Source: Paraburkholderia sp. BL21I4N1 (GTDB taxonomy: Bacteria; Pseudomonadota; Gammaproteobacteria; Burkholderiales; Burkholderiaceae). Taken from it: a stretch of 64,000 nt of DNA. Shown in pieces: positions 44,677 to 54,163 of this stretch. The notes under the pieces are model-generated. The model saw only the letters and a program-made list of their open reading frames with translations, had not been told where the DNA came from and did no database searches. How positions within the stretch are numbered: position 1 is the stretch's first letter; each line of letters starts with the position of its first letter. The DNA lies in assembly GCF_002973525.1 (NCBI RefSeq), contig NZ_PVEN01000023.1:25481-89480 (forward strand). The letters run 5' to 3'. The position numbers and the translations under genes were made by a program.

Positions 44677-45909
44677 TCAATGGATATGGGCGGGACCGAC
44701 GCCGATCGCCAGGATTGCCGCGAGGATCAGCGTGGCCATTGCGGTAAAGAGTGATCCAGTGAAGGTGTGGCTATTGGTGTACAGCGCATTGGCCACCAGT
44801 GGCCCGACGATCTGGCCGATCCCGTAGGCTGCTGTCATGCCGGCGAGCATGTTGAAACGTACCGCATGTGCGACACGCCGCGCAGCCGGCATCGCGATGG
44901 TCACGGTTCCCATGAATGTGCCGCCTACGAGTAAGGCGCTTGTGAGGTACGACAGCGCGGAATGATCCAGTGCCGGGAGCACGACGCCGATCGCCTGTAC
45001 GACAAGATTGAGTACGAGGCTAAAACGCGTGCCATACCGGACCTGCAGCGTGTGCCAAAGAAAGCACGACGGCACGGCGCCAAGACCAAAGACGGCCCAG
45101 ACCTGTATCGGATTCACCGAGCCCAGGGCTCCCTTGATCAGGAGAGGAAGATAAGTTGCGGTGATGATGTATCCGAACCCGGCAAGGCCGTAAATGACAA
45201 TCAGGCGGACCGCGTCGAGTATGGAGCTATTGTCCTCGCGTGCGCCGCTGCCATCGCGGCCAAAATGCAACTCGGGCTTCGGCTGGGTTCCCAGGGCGGG
45301 CATCGCGCCGAGCGCCATGACCAAGCTGCTGATTGCCAGGACGAGCCATATCATTGAACTGTCAAGCCCGGTGGCATGGCCTGCCGCAATCAGTTCCGCG
45401 GACAGGACAATACCCGCGCCGACACCGGAATACAAAAGCGGCGCGCCGTGGGAGTGCCCCATGTGCTGAAGCAGCCAGAGCGACGCAGCAATCATCGAAA
45501 TCGCACTGACAATACCAGCGAGTCCACGGATCACGACGATAGCCCACGGACCGTGAATCCAAGCCAACGCACCCATGCAGATGATACTGATGATGGCGGT
45601 TGCGATGGACAGACCGCGCGCGTCGGAAGGTCGGGCACGTGCCACCAGCAGCGCGCCAGCCAGGTAACCTGCATAGTTTGCGGATGCGGCCAAGGTTCCG
45701 CTATGAACGGTCAGGATCTGGTCACTGATCATCAACGGATAGAGGCCGGTAAAGGCGAAGCGCCCGAATCCCATGCCGATAGCCAGGACTGCAGCAGCAG
45801 CGAGCGATGGGCCCAATGCATTGCGTTGGGCCCAGGTTGATGACGAGGCATTCACGCTGTTTCTCCCGGAATGGTAAAAGTCACCGGATCCATTTGTTGA
45901 GTCTTCCAT
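44677..45909 (-). CDS. MFS transporter (YbfB/YjiJ family)
   Basis: A 410-residue inner-membrane protein with about 12 helices and the family start IGMGFGRFAFTGLYPLMI, followed by ASANYAGYLAGALLVAR, typical of the YbfB/YjiJ branch. The substrate of this branch is unknown; export of small metabolites is often assumed. It lies upstream of hmp on the same strand. Confidence 0.88.
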   Translation of the reverse strand: MEDSTNGSGDFYHSGRNSVNASSSTWAQRNALGPSLAAAAVLAIGMGFGRFAFTGLYPLMISDQILTVHSGTLAASANYAGYLAGALLVARARPSDARGLSIATAIISIICMGALAWIHGPWAIVVIRGLAGIVSAISMIAASLWLLQHMGHSHGAPLLYSGVGAGIVLSAELIAAGHATGLDSSMIWLVLAISSLVMALGAMPALGTQPKPELHFGRDGSGAREDNSSILDAVRLIVIYGLAGFGYIITATYLPLLIKGALGSVNPIQVWAVFGLGAVPSCFLWHTLQVRYGTRFSLVLNLVVQAIGVVLPALDHSALSYLTSALLVGGTFMGTVTIAMPAARRVAHAVRFNMLAGMTAAYGIGQIVGPLVANALYTNSHTFTGSLFTAMATLILAAILAIGVGPAHIH

Positions 45910-46282
45910 TTGAGGTTGGCGATATCGGGCGGTGCTTCGCGCCGACTGCGATAGGAACGCTCGTGTCCGCCCCCACCACTGAACGTGTGTGCCGAAGCGT
46001 GAGTGAGGCTCAACTCGTCAGCTACGGACCATTGAAATACGATGTGCCGCGCTCGTTAGTTCTCTAATGGAGAATTATTATATAACTATATTCCGCATTT
46101 GCGAACGTGAGAGTCGATCAAATTCGTTCGCCATCTTGCCTAAGGAGTAGCCGCTATTGCTGTTGGTCCACGCTACGCTGGTATGCCAGGTAGGGTTGAT
46201 CCGCGCCGTCTCGACATCGAAGGGGAATCGACGTCCGAGATGCACGAATGCAATATCCACCGTCAAATGAGGGATGAATACC
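45910..46282. promoter_or_regulatory. Divergent region between the MFS gene and the AcuI relic
   Basis: 373 bp. Includes TTCTC-TAATG-GAGAA (46060-46074), a perfect 5-bp inverted repeat followed by an AT-rich tract, plausibly an operator. A similar CTC-AATA-GAG dyad lies before the LysR gene at 55327. Confidence 0.4.
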
Positions 46283-47266
46283 ATGTTCCAGGCAATATGA
46301 GTCGAGAAGGATGATGCAGCCTATCGTGCGCGCCTGACCGCACTCGATGAGTCCACGTTGCCGTCAGGCAATGCGCCTGTGCGCGTTGACTACAGCATGC
46401 TCGCCCACAAGGTTGCCCTTGCCATTACTGGCAGGGGGCCGGTCGTACGTCAATTCCCGTTGGGGCCTGGCATCGACTTCGCCGGTACGATCGAAGCCTC
46501 CGATCATTCCGACTATGGACCTCATGATCGAGCGCTACTCAACGGCTGGGGCGTCGGTGAGGCACGCAGCAGCGGACTGTCGCAGAAGGCCTGCGTGCGG
46601 GGGGAATGGCTGATTCCGCCGCCGCTGGGCTCGACCGCCCCGCAGGCAGTGGCGATCGGAACCGCAGGCTACACAGCCATGCTGTCGATTCTCGTGCTGG
46701 AGCGACATGGCCTGAAGCCGGAGCAGGGAGATGTGCTGGTCACTGGGGCAACGGCGGGGGAGGCTTTGCAATGGCGCTGCTGGCGAGACTGGGGTACCGC
46801 ATCGTCGCGTCGACCGGACGGACCGAGGAGATCGGGTATCTGCGTGGGCTAGGCGCGGAGGAAGTCGTGATCGCCGCACATTCTCGGGGCCGCGCAATCC
46901 AATGCAAAAGGAACGCTGGGCGACGGCGATCGATTCAATTGGCAGCCATGCCATACTTTCGCCAAAGTCTGCGCGGGTCTGCGTGCTGATGGTGCGGTCG
47001 CGGCATGCGGATTAGCTCAGTGGCTGGACTTGCCCGCAACTATTGCGCCCTTCAACCTCCGCGGTGTTAGTCTGCTGGGCGTCAACAGCGTGACTCGTCC
47101 GACGATCGAACACACCGGAGCATGGGGGCGCCTGAGTCGTGACCTTGATCTTCGCAAGATTGACGCCATGACACATGCGATCGGACCGAGCGGCGCAATT
47201 CCCACGGCAGCCGAGCTGCTAGCCAGTAGGATCGGGGGGCGCCTGGTCGTAGACGTCAATCGTTAA
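46283..47266 (+). pseudogene. acuI: Acrylyl-CoA reductase-like (YhdH/AcuI) zinc-free MDR enzyme, inactivated
   Basis: ATG 46283 reads MFQAI then TGA (46298), where the family has LVEKDDA. The rest is a near-complete MDR enzyme spread over three frames: DYSMLAHKVALAITGRGPVV, PLGPGIDFAGTIEASDHSDY, ALLARLGYRIVASTGRTEEI, NPMQKERWATAIDSIGSH, and VCAGLRADGAVAACGLAQ through LLASRIGGRLVVDVNR with a stop at 47266. At least three frameshifts and one nonsense codon are needed. The enzyme would reduce acrylyl-CoA to propionyl-CoA. Decay appears recent because long blocks remain intact. Confidence 0.82.
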
Positions 47267-47474
47267 AGCTGCCCGTATGCAACGATTGACTTGCGGACTG
47301 GGGCATCCGGTCCGCTCCTAGCTTGGGTTATTCACGACGCGGCAGTCGATGCGCTCGCGAAGCATCAGAGGTTCAGCGGCAGACCCCGTGTATGGTGGTA
47401 GCTCCGCCACGGCCTTCGCGTTATCGATGACGCGGCTAGACAGACGCGGCGTCGGAGCAGCGTCTCGCGTGGCA

Positions 47475-48425
47475 TCAAACGTCCATGCCCATCGCGGTTT
47501 TCCGACTGTCATCTTGATTTCGACATTCCTCCGGGCGCCCCAGGCTTGCAGCACCACAGTACTCGCTCGTTAGGCATCGCCTGAATTCCGACATCGCACG
47601 ACTTTCCCGAATGAGCTTCGGAGTAACAAACACGGTCTGAATGCTCGAAAAACTCGGTTCCAAGCTATGAATGGAAATTTTGTAGGTTCTCGAGATATTT
47701 TGGATAGCAGATCGTGTCGAGACCGAGACGCCCAAATCCGCCTGGACACACCCCAGAATGCCTTCCATCGTGCCGAGCACGATCGCTCGTACGCCAGTGA
47801 CGCCCTTCGAGTACAGAAAAGCTTCAAGGCGCTGGCGATATTGGCACCCGGCGCGGTAGACGAGCAGAGTAGGGTGGGCATGTGCGTGGAACAGGCTGTC
47901 CATGTCGGCGTACCTGTTCGAAGCAATCAGGACGAGTTCTTCCTCAGCCAGGAGGTCCTCGTTGAGACCGGGGTGCCCTACCGGACCCGCCACGAACGCG
48001 CCATCCAACTGAAAATTCAACACATCGTCGATCAACGCAGCGGTGGGACCAGTCGACAGTTCGAGCTGCACGTTCGGCAGGTGATCACGATAGGCTCGCA
48101 GAACAGTTGGCAGGTGAAATGCTGCGGTGGTCTCCATCGCTCCCAGTCTTACGCAGCCAGAAATGCTCCCACCACCTTCCAGCGCGCCTCGCGCATCGGC
48201 GACGAGTTGCACGAGCTGGCGTGCGTAGGGAAGGAGAGTCCTGCCGTCGTAAGCGAGGTGCATTCCGCGACTGTGGCGATGGAACAGCATCACGCCCAGA
48301 TCGTGCTCGAGCTTCCTGATCCGGCTTGTTATGTTAGAGGGGGCGCAATGAAGCACTTCCGCTGCCTTTGCGATCGTTCCCATCCTCGCAACCATCTCGA
48401 AAGTTTGCAAACCAACCAGATCCAT
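47475..48425 (-). CDS. LysR-family transcriptional regulator
   Basis: A 316-residue regulator with the HTH at about 1-62 (MDLVGLQTFEMVARMGTIAK, then HCAPSNITSRIRKLEHDLGV) and an effector domain (about 90-295). Closely related in layout to the LysR at 55327: both have a SNIT/SNVTTRI recognition helix and GCxRxGxMET/ST after the linker. It diverges from the nitronate-monooxygenase-like gene at 48533 with a 107-bp gap and probably controls it. Confidence 0.9.
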   Translation of the reverse strand: MDLVGLQTFEMVARMGTIAKAAEVLHCAPSNITSRIRKLEHDLGVMLFHRHSRGMHLAYDGRTLLPYARQLVQLVADARGALEGGGSISGCVRLGAMETTAAFHLPTVLRAYRDHLPNVQLELSTGPTAALIDDVLNFQLDGAFVAGPVGHPGLNEDLLAEEELVLIASNRYADMDSLFHAHAHPTLLVYRAGCQYRQRLEAFLYSKGVTGVRAIVLGTMEGILGCVQADLGVSVSTRSAIQNISRTYKISIHSLEPSFSSIQTVFVTPKLIRESRAMSEFRRCLTSEYCGAASLGRPEECRNQDDSRKTAMGMDV

Positions 48426-48532
48426 GCCGCCCTCAGAAAGTCAGAATGCTGCGTTCCGTAGAATTCGCTTCCGATGATCATTTTGTTTCCAGAAGATGTC
48501 AACCCAATTCCTGCCGCAATACTGGAGACATT

Positions 48533-49534
48533 ATGGAGACGTTGCTTACGAAATCGCTTGGCTTGCGCTTTCCGATTGTGTCCGCGCCGTTAGGGCGCGG
48601 CTCGTCGGCAAGCTACCTTGGGGCGTTGGCGGATGCCGGTAGCATGGGGTTCGTAGCCCTGTTGCACATGAAAGAAGACAAGGTCGCAAGCGAACTTGAA
48701 CCAATCATCCAGCGCACGGCAGGTCGTTTCGGTGTGAACCTCACGCTGGTTGCTGACCAGCGACGCAGACTCGCGACCGCGCTCGAGTTGGGCGTAAAGA
48801 ACGTCTCCGTATGGCAGGGGGTACCGGACGAGTATGTGAGCCAGGCGAAAAGAGCCGGGGCGAACGTTTTCTGGACCGTCAGGGGGCCGGACGAAGCGCG
48901 CCGCGCTCGTGAGCTCGGCGTGGATTTCATCGTCTGTCAGGGAAGAGAAGCCGGAGGACATCTGGTTGGGGAGGCACCGTTGATGTCTTGGCTCCCTGTG
49001 GTCGTCGATGCGGCGAACGGCGTTCCCGTATTGGCCGCGGGTGGAATAGCAGATGGCAGAGGGCTTGCGGCGGCGCTCGCGCTCGGGGCATCGGGGGCAT
49101 GGATGGGAACGCGTTTTGTTGCCAGCGAGGAAAGCAACTTGCCAGATGGCTATAAGCGAAGCGTGGTGAAGGCAACGGCTAGCGACTTGTTGGAAACTAC
49201 GTTGTTTGACGGCGGGTGGCCGGACTCCCCGCACCGGGTTATCCGGAACGAGACTGTCGCTGCGTGGGAGGCCGCTGGCTGCCCGCCTAGTGGCGCTCGA
49301 CCGGGAGAAGGGGACATCATTGCCACCCCGGTGGACGAAGACCCGGTGCGACGCTATGCAGTCTCGACTCCATGGTCTGGCATGGGGGAAGCCTGGTCTC
49401 TCGGCCCCTTTTATGCCGGCATGTCCGCTACCCTCATCGACGGGATCCTGCCGATCAGGGAGATCCTTGCTCGCACGACCAGGGACGCCGAGGCAATCCT
49501 GGCGAACGTACTAGACCACTTGAAGACCCGCTAA
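48533..49534 (+). CDS. Nitronate monooxygenase/2-nitropropane dioxygenase-family flavoprotein
   Basis: A 333-residue FMN-binding TIM barrel. Family segments are FPIVSAPLGRGS, VNLTLVADQR, the phosphate-binding QGREAGGH and the AAGGIADGRGLAAALALGAS block. The catalytic His of class I nitronate monooxygenases is replaced by W94 in VSVWQGVP, so this member may be a different flavin oxidoreductase of the family. ATG 48533 follows GGAG. A DUF485/ActP symporter pair follows 88 bp later in the same direction, suggesting import of a small carboxylate for this enzyme (inference). Confidence 0.82.
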   Translation: METLLTKSLGLRFPIVSAPLGRGSSASYLGALADAGSMGFVALLHMKEDKVASELEPIIQRTAGRFGVNLTLVADQRRRLATALELGVKNVSVWQGVPDEYVSQAKRAGANVFWTVRGPDEARRARELGVDFIVCQGREAGGHLVGEAPLMSWLPVVVDAANGVPVLAAGGIADGRGLAAALALGASGAWMGTRFVASEESNLPDGYKRSVVKATASDLLETTLFDGGWPDSPHRVIRNETVAAWEAAGCPPSGARPGEGDIIATPVDEDPVRRYAVSTPWSGMGEAWSLGPFYAGMSATLIDGILPIREILARTTRDAEAILANVLDHLKTR

Positions 49535-49622
49535 CACACCAATAACAAGCCGGTCGCACAGGATCGGTCGCGCGATCGAATTTAATAAAATCGATATGTC
49601 AAGTGAATTAGGAGGCCATAGC

Positions 49623-49958
49623 ATGGAGAGCAATCGTGAGCATGCCCTTTACGTCCATGCCCTGGACCAAATCGGAAGTGCGGAGAGCTACGCCGAACTT
49701 GTCCGTACACGATCAAGATTAATGTGGTCCACGACTGGATCGGTGTTTGCTATTTACTGGCTATTTATCCTGGTAGTTGCATTCAGACCTGAGTGGCTTG
49801 CCAAGACGTTGTCAGTCGGGAGCGCGGTCTCCGTAGGTATACCGGTGGCGGCGCTGGTCGTTGTTCTTTCATGGCTCGTGACAGGATGGTATGTCTACGT
49901 CTCGGGCTCACGCCTGGATGCACTTTCTGCAACCCTTCTGAAGGAGTGTGCACGATGA
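49623..49958 (+). CDS. DUF485 family membrane protein
   Basis: A 111-residue protein with two membrane helices (about 42-62, FAIYWLFILVVAF, and 72-98, VSVGIPVAALVVVLSWLVTG), the DUF485 pattern. Such genes almost always precede acetate/monocarboxylate symporter genes, as here. ATG 49623 has an AGGAGG site; its stop overlaps the symporter start as ATGA. It is thought to be an accessory or stabilising subunit. Confidence 0.88.
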   Translation: MESNREHALYVHALDQIGSAESYAELVRTRSRLMWSTTGSVFAIYWLFILVVAFRPEWLAKTLSVGSAVSVGIPVAALVVVLSWLVTGWYVYVSGSRLDALSATLLKECAR

Positions 49959-51607
49959 TACGGCTCGCTATTTTGTTCGTGGTGCTTTTTCCCGTATCAG
50001 TATTTGCTGCCGTCAGGCCGGCGGGAGGTTCAGCAAATATACAGGCGGTTTCAATGTTCTTCGTTTTTGTGCTTTCGACACTTGTCATCACGTGGTGGGC
50101 TTCAAAAAGGACTCGTTCGACCAGCGACTTCTATACTGCCGGAGGCGGCATCACGGGCTTGCAGAACGGATTTGCGATGGCGGGCGACTACATGTCGGCT
50201 GCGACGCTGCTGGGTATGTCGGGTCTCGTCTTCTCGACCGGATACGACGCATTTGTCTACGTCACCGGATTTTTTGTCGGATGGCCGATAGTGACGTTCC
50301 TTGTCGCAGAAAGACTGAGAAACCTGGGGACATATACATTGGCCGATGTTGTCTCATTTCGCCTTGATCAAAAATCGTTAAGGATTCTTACCGCCATAAG
50401 TTCCCTCACAGTCATAATTTGCTATCTAATGGTTCAGATGGTGGGTGCGGGCCAGCTTATCAAGTTGCTCTTTGGACTTCAATATTCCGCGGCTGTCGTC
50501 GTAGTTGGCGTTCTCATGGTTATTTACGTGATCTTCGGCGGCATGATTGCAACGACGTGGGTGCAAATCATCAAGGCAGCGCTCCTGCTGGTGGCAGGTG
50601 TGTCACTAGCGCTAATGGCCTTCAGTAAGTTCGGTTTTAGCTTTGAGCAGCTCGCAAGGGAGGCAATTTCGGCGCATCCGCGTGGCAATGCCATCATGCG
50701 TCCCGGAACGATCCTGTCGTCTCCCGTCAACGCCATCTCGGTCGCGATCGGTCTTATCTTTGGTATCGCCGGATTGCCACACATCCTTATGCGTTTCTTT
50801 ACGGTACCCAATGCCAAAGAAGCCCGTAAGTCAGTATTTGTTGCTACCGGTCTAATCGGTTTCTTTTTGCTCGTCGTGATTCTCATCGGCTATACGTCGA
50901 TCGTGATTGTCGGACAAGACCCTGAATTCTTCGTGGACGGACAGAGAGTCAAAGGCTTGATCGGGGGAGGCAACATGGTCGCCATGCACCTTGCGAAAGC
51001 GGTTGGCGGAAACGTTTTTCTCGGCTTTCTCTCAGCTGTTGCGTTCGCGACCATCTTGGCGGTCGTGTCCGGCCTGGTGCTCGCCGGGGCGTCAGCGATT
51101 TCGCACGATCTATACTCTAAAGTCGTAATGCGCGGCAATGCGGCCGAAAAGCAAGAGATGCGTGTTTCCAGGCTGGCGACCGTTGCTTTGGGCGTAGTCG
51201 CGATCGGCCTAGGAATTGTCTTCGAGCGAGTGAATGTCGCATTTCTTGTTGGCTTGGCGTTTAGCATCGCTGCATCAGCAAATTTCCCTGTTCTGATCCT
51301 GTCCATGTACTGGCGTGGCTTGACCACGCTTGGTGCACTGTGGGGAGGCATTTGCGGGTTGTCGAGCTCCGTTGCACTAGTCGTGCTGTCGCCGGTCGTG
51401 TGGGTCAATGTATTGCACAACGCCAGCGCGATCTATCCATACGATAGCCCGGCGCTGTTCTCATTGCCGCTCGCGTTCATTGTGGCGGCGGTGGTGTCGA
51501 AATTGGACAGCAGTGAACGGGCCGCACGCGAACGAGGAGCTTTTTTCCGACAGGCAGTGCGCGGCGAGACAGGATACGGTGCCTCGTCGTCTGCCGTCAG
51601 CCATTAG
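49955..51607 (+). CDS. actP: Sodium:solute symporter (ActP-type cation/monocarboxylate symporter)
   Basis: A 550-residue SSS-family inner-membrane transporter with about 13 helices and an N-terminal hydrophobic segment that may be cleaved (RLAILFVVLFPVSVFA). Family motifs are STSDFYTAGGGITGLQNGFA, GDYMSAATLLGMSG, GIAGLPHILMRFFTVP and AFATILAVVSGLVLAGAS. Its start overlaps the DUF485 stop. ActP carries acetate, glycolate and other short carboxylates. Coupled to a nitronate-monooxygenase-like gene, it could instead import a small nitro- or oxo-carboxylate (inference). Confidence 0.9.
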   Translation: MIRLAILFVVLFPVSVFAAVRPAGGSANIQAVSMFFVFVLSTLVITWWASKRTRSTSDFYTAGGGITGLQNGFAMAGDYMSAATLLGMSGLVFSTGYDAFVYVTGFFVGWPIVTFLVAERLRNLGTYTLADVVSFRLDQKSLRILTAISSLTVIICYLMVQMVGAGQLIKLLFGLQYSAAVVVVGVLMVIYVIFGGMIATTWVQIIKAALLLVAGVSLALMAFSKFGFSFEQLAREAISAHPRGNAIMRPGTILSSPVNAISVAIGLIFGIAGLPHILMRFFTVPNAKEARKSVFVATGLIGFFLLVVILIGYTSIVIVGQDPEFFVDGQRVKGLIGGGNMVAMHLAKAVGGNVFLGFLSAVAFATILAVVSGLVLAGASAISHDLYSKVVMRGNAAEKQEMRVSRLATVALGVVAIGLGIVFERVNVAFLVGLAFSIAASANFPVLILSMYWRGLTTLGALWGGICGLSSSVALVVLSPVVWVNVLHNASAIYPYDSPALFSLPLAFIVAAVVSKLDSSERAARERGAFFRQAVRGETGYGASSSAVSH

Positions 51608-51692
51608 TCGGCACGCTTCGGCTATCCAGAGATCGTGCCAGGCGCATGAGGCGAGCGCTGAGGCCTTCCCGAGAGTTGGACGTCTGCATCGG

Positions 51693-52586
51693 CTAAAGCG
51701 GGAAGTCCATGGCAAATGTTTCCTTGAGAAAGGCGAGCACGATTTTGATTCGCGGCAGCCGGCTCAGATATTGATGCGTGCTCACCCAGACATCGCGGTT
51801 TACCTGGATAAGCTGAGGCAGCACTGGTACGAGACCGAAGCGTTCAGCGCGCGCAAACGCCGGCAACATGACTATCCCGGCGCCAGCGACTGCCGCGAAC
51901 ATCTGCGCGAGCATGCTGCTCGAATAGAAAGCGATTGCCGGCCCGGCGATCGCTTCGTCGAGCCACCGCACGGCGTCCAATTGGATCAGATCGTCGATGT
52001 AACCGACGAACGCATGATTGCGGAATGCATCAACCGAAATCGGTGTTCCGTGCCGCCCGAGATAATCGGCGCTCGCATAGAGATGCAATGGAAAACGTCC
52101 GATTCGCGACACTTCGAGATTGAGGCCATGCGGCTCGAAGAAGCTGAGAAAGATATCGGCTTCGCGCTGTGAGATGCGCACGTCGTGAGACGACGTTACG
52201 AGTTCGATAGTGATGCTTGGCTGTACCTCCTTGAAGCGGGCGAACTGCTCGCTCAGATAAAGCGACGCAATCCCTTCCATTGTTGCAACGCGCACGTGCC
52301 CGGCGGGAGCGGGAGTGCCGTTTTCCAGCGTGTCAGTGAGCGAGAGCAGGTTCGCTTCGATCGCTTCAACATGAGCCAGTATCATGCGCCCTTGTGAATT
52401 GAGGCGACAACCATGACGGTCTCGCTCGAAGAGTGGCGTTTCCATTGCGAACTCGAGTGCAGAAACTCGGCGGCCAACGGTGGCGTGGTCCATGCAAAGA
52501 CTACGGCCTGCATTCGAAAAGCTGCCGGCGCGCGAGACGGCCAGAAAAACGCGCAGATCGTCCCAGCTCAGCCGGTTAATATTCAT
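51693..52586 (-). CDS. LysR-family transcriptional regulator
   Basis: A 297-residue regulator. ATG 52586 gives the usual start (MNINRLSWDDLRVFLAVSRA) and HTH (about 8-65, CMDHATVGRRVSALE). The effector domain is of the AmpR/CrgA-like class with VRVATMEGIASLYLSEQF. It diverges from the cystathionine beta-lyase-like gene at 52820 across 233 bp and probably controls it. Confidence 0.9.
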   Translation of the reverse strand: MNINRLSWDDLRVFLAVSRAGSFSNAGRSLCMDHATVGRRVSALEFAMETPLFERDRHGCRLNSQGRMILAHVEAIEANLLSLTDTLENGTPAPAGHVRVATMEGIASLYLSEQFARFKEVQPSITIELVTSSHDVRISQREADIFLSFFEPHGLNLEVSRIGRFPLHLYASADYLGRHGTPISVDAFRNHAFVGYIDDLIQLDAVRWLDEAIAGPAIAFYSSSMLAQMFAAVAGAGIVMLPAFARAERFGLVPVLPQLIQVNRDVWVSTHQYLSRLPRIKIVLAFLKETFAMDFPL

Positions 52587-52819
52587 GAGTCTTTCCAAAG
52601 AAGAGCCGGTGAGTATTGTGGCTGTGCAAATTTGCACTGGCCAGTGATTCTTTTCCGGGTGGTGAAGCGCGATTCCTGCGCGTACAGTGCGAAATCAAGA
52701 TTGCGGCACCTTGCGGTCATGCGGATACGATCGCGTTGCCGCAGTCTTTCGGGGCCGCGCGTTCAACTGTCGCAAACGAAGAACTTCGTTCGCATTTTTT
52801 CCTGACTGCGGGTTTGACA

Positions 52820-53998
52820 ATGGCTAAAGATATCAGTACCAAGCTCATTCACGACAACTACGTTCCGCCTGCAGGCTACAAGGCGGTTCCGCCGGGAGTA
52901 TTCAAGGGCTCGACAGTACTGTTTCCCAACGCGGCCACGGTGCGCGAGAGAGTTAAGGCATTTGGCTTGCGCGACGGATACAGTTACGGCCTTTACGGAA
53001 CGCCGACGACTTACACGCTCGAGCAGCGTTTGTGCGCGCTGGAAGGCGCGCGTCACTGCCTGCTGGGGCCTAGCGGACAGGCAGCCATCGCACTCGTCAA
53101 TCTTGGCCTCCTTTCGGTTGGGGATGAGTTATTGCTTCCGTCGAATGTATACGGGCCCGCGTTGCGACACGCACGTACTACATTGCCCCCGTTAGGCATC
53201 ACGCACCAGTGTTACGACCCAATGGACCCAGCCGACCTGGAGCGCAAGCTGACTTCAAGGACGAAGCTCGTCTGGATGGAGGCGCCGGGCTCTATCACCA
53301 TGGAGTTCCCTGATCTTCGTAAACTGATAGCGATCGCGAAAAACAAAGGCGCAGTTGTTGCGCTTGATAACACGTGGGGGGCGGGCATCGCGTTCAAACC
53401 TTTCGAGCTCGGAGTCGACATCAGCGTTCACGCCTTGACGAAATATCCTTCGGGCGGGGCCGATGTATTGATGGGATCGGTGACAACCAACGATGATGCA
53501 CTGCATGACCGGCTTCGGATCGCATACCTGGATTTGGGCATGGGTGTAGGCGCCAATGACGTCGAGCTCGTGCTGCGTGGTCTTCCGACGATGGAGGCGC
53601 GATATCATCTGCATGATGCAACCGCTCGCGATCTTGCGTCATGGCTGGCCGCGCAACCCGCCATCCTAAAGGTTCTCCACCCGGCGCTTGAAGGGAGTCC
53701 GGGCCACGAACACTGGGCGACACATTGCAGCCTTGCGGCGGGACTCTTTTCCGTTCTCGTCGACGACGCTTATACATCATCGCACGTCGATTCATTCTGC
53801 GACCAGCTAGGGCTTTTCGGAATTGGGCTATCCTGGGGCGGACCGATGAGCCTTGTGATGCCCTATGACCTTCCGAGCATCCGCGACGGTGCGGGACGTT
53901 ATGCAGGTCATCTGGTGCGCTTTTCGATTGGTCTGGAAAGCGCGGACGACTTGCGGGAAGATCTTGCCCGGGCGCTGCGTGGATCTTTTGGCGGTTGA
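52820..53998 (+). CDS. Cystathionine beta-lyase-like PLP enzyme (trans-sulfuration family)
   Basis: A 392-residue PLP enzyme. PLP lysine K208 lies in VHALTKYPSGGADVLMGS, D183 in ALDNTWGAG and Y111 in NVYGPALRH; the YSYGLYGTPTTYTLEQRLC segment matches MetC-type enzymes. Its N-terminus (STKLIHDNYVPPAGYKAV) fits cystathionine beta-lyase. It would split C-S bonds of cystathionine or other cysteine conjugates to pyruvate, ammonia and a thiol. It is alone under a divergent LysR gene, which is more typical of catabolic than of methionine-biosynthetic copies (inference). Confidence 0.87.
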   Translation: MAKDISTKLIHDNYVPPAGYKAVPPGVFKGSTVLFPNAATVRERVKAFGLRDGYSYGLYGTPTTYTLEQRLCALEGARHCLLGPSGQAAIALVNLGLLSVGDELLLPSNVYGPALRHARTTLPPLGITHQCYDPMDPADLERKLTSRTKLVWMEAPGSITMEFPDLRKLIAIAKNKGAVVALDNTWGAGIAFKPFELGVDISVHALTKYPSGGADVLMGSVTTNDDALHDRLRIAYLDLGMGVGANDVELVLRGLPTMEARYHLHDATARDLASWLAAQPAILKVLHPALEGSPGHEHWATHCSLAAGLFSVLVDDAYTSSHVDSFCDQLGLFGIGLSWGGPMSLVMPYDLPSIRDGAGRYAGHLVRFSIGLESADDLREDLARALRGSFGG

Positions 53999-54163
53999 CG
54001 GCTAGACGCTACGATTCCACCTGACAGCCTACTTGCCGGCCCCGCGCAGCGAACGCTTTTTTGCGATGGAGCTAAATCTTGCTGTCGACGATCCGCGCAC
54101 GAATGCGCGGATCGCGTCAGCAGGGACAAAAGTCAGGTCGCGGCACACGGATCGAAAGTGGCG

